Source of the DNA: Muribaculaceae bacterium
GTDB lineage: Bacteria > Bacteroidota > Bacteroidia > Bacteroidales > Muribaculaceae
Direction: 5' to 3'
Length of the DNA stretch: 50,259 bases
NCBI GenBank assembly: GCA_022509105.1
Contig: JAFLTV010000014.1
Span: 1 to 50,259 of the forward strand
Both the position numbers and the translations under genes were made by a program. The notes beneath the pieces are model-generated. The model saw only the letters and a list, made by a program, of their open reading frames with translations. It was not told where the DNA came from and did no database searches. This document shows positions 35,959 through 43,222 of the stretch, piece by piece (within the stretch, counting starts at the first letter, position 1; every line of letters starts with the position of its first letter).

Positions 35959-38802
35959 ATGCGCAAATTAATATTATTCCTGGCAGCCCTGGGTCTCTCC
36001 TTAGGAGCTGTTGCAGAAGTAAAAAATATTAAAAAATTCCATCAATGGGCTTCCACCCCTCCTATGGGGTGGAATTCCTGGGATTGTTATGGTCCGACTG
36101 TAGTTGAAAAGGAAGTCAAGGAAAATGCCGATTATATGGCTAAATTTCTCAAAGACTATGGTTGGGAATATATTGTTGTCGATATCAGATGGTATGTTGA
36201 AAATGATAAAGCCGGCGGATACAATCAGACTAATCCTATCTTCGTCTATGATGAATGGGGAAGATATACTCCGGCTCTCAATCGTTTTCCTTCAGCAGAA
36301 AATGGTGTAGGATTCAAAGCTCTTGCCGATTATGTGCATGATAAGGGACTGAAATTCGGCATCCATATCATGAGAGGCATTCCAAAAGAAGCTGTCAACA
36401 AGAAACTGCCTGTAAAAGGCACTGAAGGCATTACTGCCGATATGATAGCAAATAATGATTCCACTTGCACTTGGCTTCGCGACAATATGAAAGTTGACTG
36501 GAAAAAACCGGGCGCACAGGAATATTACAACTCAATTTTCGACCTTTATGCCGAATGGGGTGTGGATTTTGTTAAAGTTGACGACCTCTCCCGACCCTAT
36601 CATACAGCTGAAATTGAGATGATCCGTAACGCAATCGACCAGACCGGAAGAGAAATAGTCTTAAGCATTTCTCCCGGGGAAACCCCGGTGGATATGGCCG
36701 GCCATGCCGCTGATCATGCCAATATGTGGAGAACAGTGGATGATTTCTGGGATAATTGGAGCCAGCTTAGCTATCAGTTTGAAGTATGCAATAAATGGGC
36801 CCCTTATATTTCTCCGGGCACATGGCCCGATGCCGATATGCTCCCTTTGGGTAAAATCAGTATACGTGGTGAAAGAGGAGAGGAACGCTTCACTCAGTTC
36901 ACTGAAGATGAACAAAAGACCATGATGAATCTATGGACTATTTTCAAATCTCCGCTTATGTTCGGCGGTGATCTTCCTCAGAATGATGAAGCCACAAATA
37001 AACTTCTGACTAATAATGACGTGCTTTATATGCATTCTTATTCTGCCGGCAACCGTCAGGTGAGAAACCTAAATAATCATATCACATGGTCGGCTGTCGA
37101 TCCCATGAACGGCGATTTATTCGTTGCCTTGTTTAATGTGGGTGGTAATGAATTCGTGGCTACAGACGATCTGCTTTGGAGAAGCGGGACAATTTCCTAT
37201 CTCACAACAGGGTATTCCACAGATTTTGACATCGAGATTCCGGAGGGTACAAGGCAGCTTTCTCTGATAGTAACAGACAGTGGTGACGGTTATGACTGTG
37301 ACCATGCCGACTGGGTTAATCCGATATTGGTATTAGACGACGGTACGGAAATGGATATGACTGAATTGACTATTCTAAGAAACACTTGCGGCTGGGGTGA
37401 AACTCATGTAAACAGTAACCTCGAAGGAGGCAAGCTTAAAATTGACGGTAAGGAATATCAAAAAGGATTTGCGACTCATGCCAACTCAATTCTTATTTTC
37501 GATATCCCGGAAAATGCCGTAAGATTCAAAGGGATCGCAGGTATTGACAATACCGGTACTGACCAGGGAAGCTTCTCTTCGGTGGAATTTATGATATGTG
37601 ACTATGATCCAACAATACGGCATGAATACACTGACACTTGGACAGGCGGGAACGTCCTTTTAGAAGTAGATCCGACAAAACAAGTAGCGACTTCCGGTTA
37701 TGTTTCAAGAAAATCAATAAATCCCGTGCAGGAACTTCAAGCTGATATAACAGGTGCTCAAAAAATCTATCTCGTGGTCACTAATGGGGGTGATAATCTC
37801 TCATACGACCACGCCGATTGGGCAAATCCTGTCTTAATAAGTGCTGATGGCTCAGAAGTGTCTCTCACATCCATAGGCTGGGATGAAAATCCAATCAACG
37901 GATGGAATGAACCTAAATTGAATAAAAACAACGATGGCAACACAATGTCGCTCAACGGTGTGAAATATGATTCAGGATTTGGAGTAAATGCTCCCTCCAT
38001 GTTGACATTCACTTTACCCGAAAATCATAATTTTGTTAATTTGAAGGTCACAACAGGACTCGACGATGATATCCTTAATGCTCCGGAGGAATATGCTTCT
38101 GTTGAATTCAGAATCTTCACAGAAGATCCGCGTCCTAATAATGATGCCAATGTAGTTCTCGATCTTGAGGCTGTTGGGCTAAACAAGGGCCAGAAAGCCA
38201 AAATCGTAGAAATGTGGGACACAACTGATGAAGGTGTTTATGCCGACTCTGATTTTACTCCATTCATCAAAGCCCACGCAAGTCAGCTTTATAGAGTAAC
38301 ACCGCAAGGAAGAACCAAATCAGCTGAAACAACCCTTTCTATCGAAAATCAAAAACCTGAAGAAGAATTAATCAATTTTAATGTCGGTCTCTCAGGTTCA
38401 GATGAAGCAACAGGGTATGTTATGATATTATGCGACGGGCTTCCTTTCACAATAGCTGAAACCAACGGCGATGGAAGTTTTGACTTTACCATGGAAAATG
38501 ATGGTAAGAATCATAAATTCAAAGCATATTTTAGTGGAACAGCTACTGTTGATGCAGCTGAATCTGAAGAAGTAGATTTTACGGGTGCTAAAATCACTTC
38601 TTTACCCGTAAAGGAGGATTTGAAGGTTTATTCAGGAAATGGTTATATTGAAATTTTAAGTAACAGAGATTTGATCCTGCCAATTTATGATTTGCAAGGC
38701 AGAATCATAAAATCAGTTAAATTAGTGGCTGATGCGCCACACAAAACAAATCTTCCCAAGGGATTATATTTTGTAAATAATAAAAAGATTTCAATTTACT
38801 AA
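35959..38802 (+). CDS. GH27 alpha-galactosidase/beta-L-arabinopyranosidase with two NPCBM domains
   Basis: A 947-residue exported enzyme. The GH27 barrel starts with PPMGWNSWDCYG (35-45); the nucleophile is Asp208 in FVKVDD and the acid/base probably Asp261 in WRTVDD. The usual GH27 C-terminal beta-sandwich begins (GDLFVALFNVGG, about 390) and seems to resume only near residue 730 (VVLDLEAVGLNKGQKAKI, then ASQLYRV). Between them are two NPCBM-like repeats (about 410-560 and 590-725), each with a DHADW.NP motif. A T9SS-like tail (IYDLQGRIIK, GLYFVNN) ends it. It follows GH51-GH43 by 4 bp and is closed by a terminator. It would release terminal galactose or arabinopyranose. Confidence 0.87.
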   Translation: MRKLILFLAALGLSLGAVAEVKNIKKFHQWASTPPMGWNSWDCYGPTVVEKEVKENADYMAKFLKDYGWEYIVVDIRWYVENDKAGGYNQTNPIFVYDEWGRYTPALNRFPSAENGVGFKALADYVHDKGLKFGIHIMRGIPKEAVNKKLPVKGTEGITADMIANNDSTCTWLRDNMKVDWKKPGAQEYYNSIFDLYAEWGVDFVKVDDLSRPYHTAEIEMIRNAIDQTGREIVLSISPGETPVDMAGHAADHANMWRTVDDFWDNWSQLSYQFEVCNKWAPYISPGTWPDADMLPLGKISIRGERGEERFTQFTEDEQKTMMNLWTIFKSPLMFGGDLPQNDEATNKLLTNNDVLYMHSYSAGNRQVRNLNNHITWSAVDPMNGDLFVALFNVGGNEFVATDDLLWRSGTISYLTTGYSTDFDIEIPEGTRQLSLIVTDSGDGYDCDHADWVNPILVLDDGTEMDMTELTILRNTCGWGETHVNSNLEGGKLKIDGKEYQKGFATHANSILIFDIPENAVRFKGIAGIDNTGTDQGSFSSVEFMICDYDPTIRHEYTDTWTGGNVLLEVDPTKQVATSGYVSRKSINPVQELQADITGAQKIYLVVTNGGDNLSYDHADWANPVLISADGSEVSLTSIGWDENPINGWNEPKLNKNNDGNTMSLNGVKYDSGFGVNAPSMLTFTLPENHNFVNLKVTTGLDDDILNAPEEYASVEFRIFTEDPRPNNDANVVLDLEAVGLNKGQKAKIVEMWDTTDEGVYADSDFTPFIKAHASQLYRVTPQGRTKSAETTLSIENQKPEEELINFNVGLSGSDEATGYVMILCDGLPFTIAETNGDGSFDFTMENDGKNHKFKAYFSGTATVDAAESEEVDFTGAKITSLPVKEDLKVYSGNGYIEILSNRDLILPIYDLQGRIIKSVKLVADAPHKTNLPKGLYFVNNKKISIY

Positions 38803-38811
38803 ATAGTTTGG

Positions 38812-38843
38812 TGGGTTGAGGTTGAATCTCAACCCATTTTTTT
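38812..38843 (+). terminator. Terminator of the plus-strand PUL arm
   Basis: A 9-bp perfect stem (TGGGTTGAG / CTCAACCCA) with a 7-nt loop is followed directly by seven Ts, 9 bp after the GH27 stop: a classic intrinsic terminator. Confidence 0.85.
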
Positions 38844-38930
38844 ATTATTTCATGGATAAGCAAGAGGTATTTATTATTTAGGATTTTTCGAATACTATGT
38901 AAATAGCCTTAAGACATGAATTCCCTCTTA

Positions 38931-38962
38931 TTGTGGATATTGATGTAAATGATTACCTTTGC
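38931..38962 (+). promoter_or_regulatory. Promoter deciding the start of the Rpn-like gene
   Basis: TTG at 38931-38933 and TACCTTTGC at 38954-38962, with a 20-bp spacer, fit the Bacteroidales -33/-7 boxes. The -7 box lies inside the apparent 5' extension of the reading frame (ATG at 38949), so the real start should be the ATG at 38979. Confidence 0.65.
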
Positions 38963-38978
38963 ATATAGACCATTAAAA

Positions 38979-39965
38979 ATGAAAGGGAAAAATAGATACG
39001 TTGATGCTCTGATTGATTCAGGCTTTAAAGCAATTTTCGGGAAACCCGGCTACAGCGAAGAGCTGTTAAAAGGATTCCTTAACACCCTCTATATGGGGGA
39101 ACCGAATTTTGATCCTATTAAGAATGTGATATTCACCAATACAATTCAAAATCCGGTGCCGGTAAGAGGCAAAACCATCATCCATGATGTGATCTGTGAA
39201 ACAGACAACGGACATCGTTTTATTTTAGAGATGCAAAGAGCACGCAAGGATGATTTTCTACAACGTTCTACATATTACACTTGTAGAGGCGTGACAGATC
39301 AAGTGAATTTAACGGGCGAGGAAAGACCTTTTAAATATAAATTTCTTCCGGTAACTTCAGTGTATATCTGTAATTTCATGTTGAATAACCTGGAGAAGAA
39401 GCTAAAAAGTCATTTCGTATTCAGAGACACGGAAACGGGCCATTATTTGGAAAATGGAATCAGAATTGCTTATGTGCAATTACCCATGTTTGATAAATCT
39501 TGGGAACAATGTGTGGATAAATTTGAACAATGGATTTTTTTAATGAAGAATATGCATAGATTGAATGAATTTCCGGCAATGAGTCTGAAAGATGAAGTAT
39601 TTGCCAGATTAGAAAAAGTGGCCAATTACGCCAATCTTACTCGCGAGGAACAGGCTGTTTATGAAGCTGATCTTCGTTGGGTAAGTGAGTATGATGAAGA
39701 GATGGCCACCGGAAGAAGAGAAGCTATGGCACAAGGTTTGGCGGAAGGCAGAAAAAAAGGATTGGAAGAAGGCAGAGAAAAAGGGTTGGCGGAAGGCAGG
39801 GCCGAGGGCAGAAAAAAAGGGGTGGCGGAAGGCCGGGCGGAAGAAGCTGCTAAAATTGCTGTCAATCTTATAAAAAGCGGCCTGGACGACCAATTTATTT
39901 CTGCAAATACAGGCTTGACCCTTCAAGTAATTTCCGACCTCAGGAAATCGGCAAATAAATCATAA
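38979..39965 (+). CDS. Rpn-family PD-(D/E)XK nuclease (transposase-like)
   Basis: A 328-residue cytoplasmic protein of the Rpn / PDDEXK_2 family. The N-terminal domain has YVDALIDSGFKAIFG, NPVPVRGKTIIHDVICE and FILEMQRAR; the Asp (DVICE) and the E-x-Q (LEMQ) are the likely metal/catalytic residues. The central part carries IAYVQLPMFDK. After residue about 240 comes a Glu/Arg/Gly-rich coiled-coil repeat tail, then a short helical end. Rpn proteins of E. coli cut DNA and promote RecA-independent recombination. This one stands alone with its own promoter. The start is set by the promoter overlapping the earlier ATG. Confidence 0.85.
   Translation: MKGKNRYVDALIDSGFKAIFGKPGYSEELLKGFLNTLYMGEPNFDPIKNVIFTNTIQNPVPVRGKTIIHDVICETDNGHRFILEMQRARKDDFLQRSTYYTCRGVTDQVNLTGEERPFKYKFLPVTSVYICNFMLNNLEKKLKSHFVFRDTETGHYLENGIRIAYVQLPMFDKSWEQCVDKFEQWIFLMKNMHRLNEFPAMSLKDEVFARLEKVANYANLTREEQAVYEADLRWVSEYDEEMATGRREAMAQGLAEGRKKGLEEGREKGLAEGRAEGRKKGVAEGRAEEAAKIAVNLIKSGLDDQFISANTGLTLQVISDLRKSANKS
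39735..39845 (+). repeat. Tandem repeat coding the AEGR tail of the Rpn-like protein
   Basis: About four and a half imperfect units of roughly 24 bp encode (G)LAEGRKK / GLEEGREK / GLAEGRAEGRKK / GVAEGRAE. Several poly-A tracts (up to seven A) occur in it. Such a tract could vary in copy number or slip. Confidence 0.7.
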
Positions 39966-39991
39966 TAACTGATATATAAAACCAAATTTAA

Positions 39992-41062
39992 ATGAAAAAG
40001 ATTTTATTGTTTGCAATTCCATTATTTATTCTTGCCGCTTGCGGTGGAGGCAGTAAAAAAGTCAGGAATTTTGCAGAGACCTTTGTCAATTACGCTAATG
40101 AGAATCAGATGGATTCTATCAAAGCTATTTATCCCTCTGCTAATTTTGATTCCATAGCTCCTATTTCTGCTGATTCCATTTCAGTTTCGGAAATCGGTTC
40201 CGGCTTATATAGAGTCAATTTTTCAGCCAATAAATGGATTGATGTTAAAGCCGGTGAATATGGAATGACTATTGTTGAATCTCGAGGAATTGCAAGTTTT
40301 CCTGAGGATAAATATGAGATAGCGGTTAATACGGGAATGGTATCCGACACAACAACTGATGTCCGCACTCAGGAACTTCTTAATGATTCAACCTATTTCG
40401 AATGGGTGAAAAGAAATATGAAACAACCCATAAGCCTTGAAAAAGGGAAAATAAGCAAAAAATATGGTGTAGACCTACAAGGACGTCCTTGTGAAGGTGC
40501 GGTGGAAAGAATGACCTGTACAGTCACAAATAATACTCCCAACCCTATATCAGGTAAAGACTATGACATCACGTATGCCTATTCATATTGGACTTGTTCA
40601 GACGGGTCTTCCCCTGACGGCCACACCACCGGGAAAAAAGGCGGCGTGAATCTTGCTCCCGGTGAATCTGCCAACATTAACATTGCAATAATGGACTATG
40701 GTCTAAAAAATGTGGCTGTAAAATATAATGTCCCGGTTGAACAGCTTTATAATGGCTTGAATCCCTATTCAGGTAATGAATATCAGGAATATCTTAAAGA
40801 ACAGGCCGAAAGCGCCAATACAAACTACGACTGGTTATCCACAAGAGAGGTGACCCCAAAAGATTTGGAAAATAAAACTCCGGAGCAGCTTCGCATTATG
40901 CGTAATTGGATCTATGCACGTCACGGATATATCTTCAAAAGTCCGGATCTTACGGAATATTTCTCCAAATTCTCATGGTATAACCCTACTTCCAAAAATG
41001 TAACTTCTCAACTCAACAAGATAGAATTAGCAAACATTCAGGCAATACAAGCCTATGAATAA
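39992..41062 (+). CDS. YARHG-domain lipoprotein, paralogue of the 12868 gene
   Basis: A 356-residue lipoprotein with lipobox LAAC (Cys17) followed by GGGSKK. Residues 20-275 match the whole protein encoded at 12868-13674 (helix NENQMDSIKAIYPS, strand VESRGIASFP, GVNLAPG, then GNEYQEYL). Residues 280-356 form a YARHG domain, with NWIYARHGYIF (YARHG at 308-312) and FSKFSWYNP. YARHG is an extracellular domain of unknown function, often next to peptidase-like or binding domains. It starts 26 bp after the Rpn-like gene but is probably unrelated to it. A strong terminator follows. Confidence 0.8.
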   Translation: MKKILLFAIPLFILAACGGGSKKVRNFAETFVNYANENQMDSIKAIYPSANFDSIAPISADSISVSEIGSGLYRVNFSANKWIDVKAGEYGMTIVESRGIASFPEDKYEIAVNTGMVSDTTTDVRTQELLNDSTYFEWVKRNMKQPISLEKGKISKKYGVDLQGRPCEGAVERMTCTVTNNTPNPISGKDYDITYAYSYWTCSDGSSPDGHTTGKKGGVNLAPGESANINIAIMDYGLKNVAVKYNVPVEQLYNGLNPYSGNEYQEYLKEQAESANTNYDWLSTREVTPKDLENKTPEQLRIMRNWIYARHGYIFKSPDLTEYFSKFSWYNPTSKNVTSQLNKIELANIQAIQAYE

Positions 41063-41080
41063 TCTATTCATTTAATAAAA

Positions 41081-41115
41081 TTAGGCCGGGATGACAAAAC
41101 ATCATTCCGGCTTAA
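41081..41115. terminator. Bidirectional terminator between convergent genes
   Basis: A 14-bp stem (TTAGGCCGGGATGA / TCATTCCGGCTTAA, two G-T pairs) with a 7-nt loop is flanked by A-rich and T-rich tracts on either side. It separates the plus-strand YARHG lipoprotein from the minus-strand protease gene ending at 41157. Confidence 0.8.
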
Positions 41116-41156
41116 TTTTGTTTTAGAAGTTCTCTTATTTGAAATTTTTGTGGTAA

Positions 41157-42908
41157 TTATCTGATGGCAATCTTATATGATTCCTTACCATTTGAAAGGA
41201 TATAAACCCCGGCTGCTAATTCCACACTTTCTCCATAACTCATTTCTGCAACCTTTTGACCGGCTACATTAAATACATTCAAACCGTTAGTGAGGCACGT
41301 GAGAGTATTGGATGAGATGATAAATCCTGTTGAAGCATTTACCTCCCCTGTACCTGAAACTGAATTAGAGCTGACTGTGAAAGAGATTATCCCATCTTCC
41401 GATTCAGTGATATCCGTTATGTCAAATCCCACGGGTTTATTACTCCAACTTAGGAATGCAGGAGTAGTCTCCGATGTAAAAGAGGTTATGTTGGAAGCGC
41501 CCGGGAAAGAGTCTCCGTCACGGTTCCATTCAGAAAGCCGGTTATCTGCTTCGATAAGGTCTACACACTGATGATCGGCATCATCATTAACGACATTATC
41601 ATCAAAAACTTTCTGGTCAATGTCAATATGCCATATAAGCATACCATGACCCGGAATATAGAGGTCGTTTCCCTCCTGCTGCCTGTTTTCAAACAGGAAA
41701 AACTCATTATCTTTTTCAGTGAGAATCATGTAAGCATGATTTGAGTCATTTAGTTTTTCCAGTTCATAGGCTCCGGCTTCCGAGATTAATTCAGGCTCAA
41801 TCCAATCAACTGCATAACGCTCATAAGTCGAATAAAGAGGCGGAGTTCTTGAGTTGTTGTTATAGGCTCCGGTATCCATTATACACCAGCTTCCGGGGGT
41901 GAATGCATTGTAATAATTAGTGCTATAAAGGTCAGGAAGTCCCAATACATGACCGAATTCATGGCAGAATGAGCCAATTCCATCCGGAAGTTGTGTAACC
42001 TGTAGTTCATTTGAGCAGGCATAATGGTTCAATAATACTCCGTCGTAGAAATATCTCTTGAATCCACTGAGAATCATGTCCCATGAATGAGGCCATATCG
42101 TATCGGCTCCTCCTCCGTCGGCTGCACCGAAGCCGGCATAAAACACATATACATTGTCGATTATTCCATCATAATTCCTGTCGTATTGGGTGAAATCTAT
42201 TTCATCGTCAAGAAGAGCACACGCATCTATGATCATTTCATAGGCAAGACGTCCATCGTTGGCACCGTAATAAGAATATTCTTTTTCAAGCTTAACAGGT
42301 CCATAAACATCGAAATAAGGTGAGAAAATGCCGTTAGAACTTTGGAGGAAATAATCTCTTACACTTCCTGTGGCTCCAAAATCAGCAAACCCCTCTTCAT
42401 TCAGCATGCGGGTATAATATTCCTTTGGATTGTCAATCGTAAATTCCTTATTGGGGAATTCTACCAGAATTGCCACACTTTTTTGTTCACCTTCGGAAGG
42501 GAATGTGGTGGTGTATCTGCCGGGGCCTCTCATCGGGCTTCTCGTGCCAACTGCTTGAGAGTCTTGTTCGGCTTTGACTATGATTCTTTCTCTGTTAAGT
42601 TTTGCGATTTCCGCTCTTTCCCCTGCAGTGCGCGATGCAGGGTTTGAAGCCAATATGGAAGTGGGGACAATAGCTCCGTCTTTTTCGTCAGCAAAAACAT
42701 AAAAGCCTTCCCGGTTTGTAGTGAGCAGGTAGCCGTCACTTGTAAACGCATGATGGTTCCATTCGTCTCCTGTAAGGCGAAGGGTCACGGTGGTTCCGTC
42801 AGGCTGTAATGCCTCTACGAGTCCCGGCTTAGCACGAATCGCGTTCAATATCATTGGAGTTAAAAGAGTCACTCCTAATAAAGATGATTTAATAAAATTA
42901 AAGGACAT
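41157..42908 (-). CDS. M6-family secreted metalloprotease
   Basis: A 583-residue exported protease. It has a short signal peptide (about 1-24), a prodomain (25-130, with the WNHHAFTSDGYLLTT motif of M6 prosegments), and a catalytic domain (140-380). Zinc ligands lie in HEFGHVLGLPD: His316, Glu317 (catalytic), His320 and probably Asp326. The Met-turn-like WCIMDTG is at about 341-347. A beta-sandwich precedes the tail FNVAGQKVAEM, then GVYILSNGK, which looks like a T9SS sorting tail. M6 proteases (immune inhibitor A-like) degrade host or dietary proteins. A strong promoter lies upstream on the minus strand. Confidence 0.87.
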   Translation of the reverse strand: MSFNFIKSSLLGVTLLTPMILNAIRAKPGLVEALQPDGTTVTLRLTGDEWNHHAFTSDGYLLTTNREGFYVFADEKDGAIVPTSILASNPASRTAGERAEIAKLNRERIIVKAEQDSQAVGTRSPMRGPGRYTTTFPSEGEQKSVAILVEFPNKEFTIDNPKEYYTRMLNEEGFADFGATGSVRDYFLQSSNGIFSPYFDVYGPVKLEKEYSYYGANDGRLAYEMIIDACALLDDEIDFTQYDRNYDGIIDNVYVFYAGFGAADGGGADTIWPHSWDMILSGFKRYFYDGVLLNHYACSNELQVTQLPDGIGSFCHEFGHVLGLPDLYSTNYYNAFTPGSWCIMDTGAYNNNSRTPPLYSTYERYAVDWIEPELISEAGAYELEKLNDSNHAYMILTEKDNEFFLFENRQQEGNDLYIPGHGMLIWHIDIDQKVFDDNVVNDDADHQCVDLIEADNRLSEWNRDGDSFPGASNITSFTSETTPAFLSWSNKPVGFDITDITESEDGIISFTVSSNSVSGTGEVNASTGFIISSNTLTCLTNGLNVFNVAGQKVAEMSYGESVELAAGVYILSNGKESYKIAIR

Positions 42909-42975
42909 AGTAGTAATTATAAATTACAAGTCATATTTTAATGCAGACTTATTTAATAATTAGGAAAATTGAAAA

Positions 42976-43007
42976 GCAAATATACAAATAAATTCAATTA
43001 TATCAAA
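42976..43007 (-). promoter_or_regulatory. Near-consensus promoter of the M6 protease gene
   Basis: On the minus strand TTTG (43004-43007) and TATATTTGC (42976-42984) are separated by exactly 19 bp, the best -33/-7 match in the window, leaving a leader of about 60 nt. The rest of the 314-bp gap 42909-43222 is AT-rich and holds no gene. A weak TTATTTCGC near 43114 might serve the plus-strand gene. Confidence 0.75.
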
Positions 43008-43222
43008 TATAAACAAGTGGAATATAATCTTTTAAAAACTATCTTTATTTTTCATCTTTTCTTATAAAATGTAACACTTATTTTTAAATGTTTTTGCAAG
43101 AAATGAAAAAATTTGTTTATTTCGCAAATTGTTAGGTAAAACTCTATATTAAAGGTAAACAGGATATTACTTTCTAAAATCTATATATAATCTGATTTTT
43201 TATTAATCAATTTTCTACATTT

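Noticed and set aside
38949..38978. Upstream ATG for the Rpn-like gene
   Set aside because: The -7 box TACCTTTGC lies inside this stretch, so it would not be in the transcript.
39735..39845. Short tandem repeats considered as a CRISPR-like array
   Set aside because: The units are adjacent without spacers and lie in frame inside a coding region.
39609..39926. Minus-strand frames opposite the Rpn-like gene, rich in Phe/Ser/Pro repeats
   Set aside because: They are the mirror image of the AEGR repeat tract on the plus strand, not separate genes.
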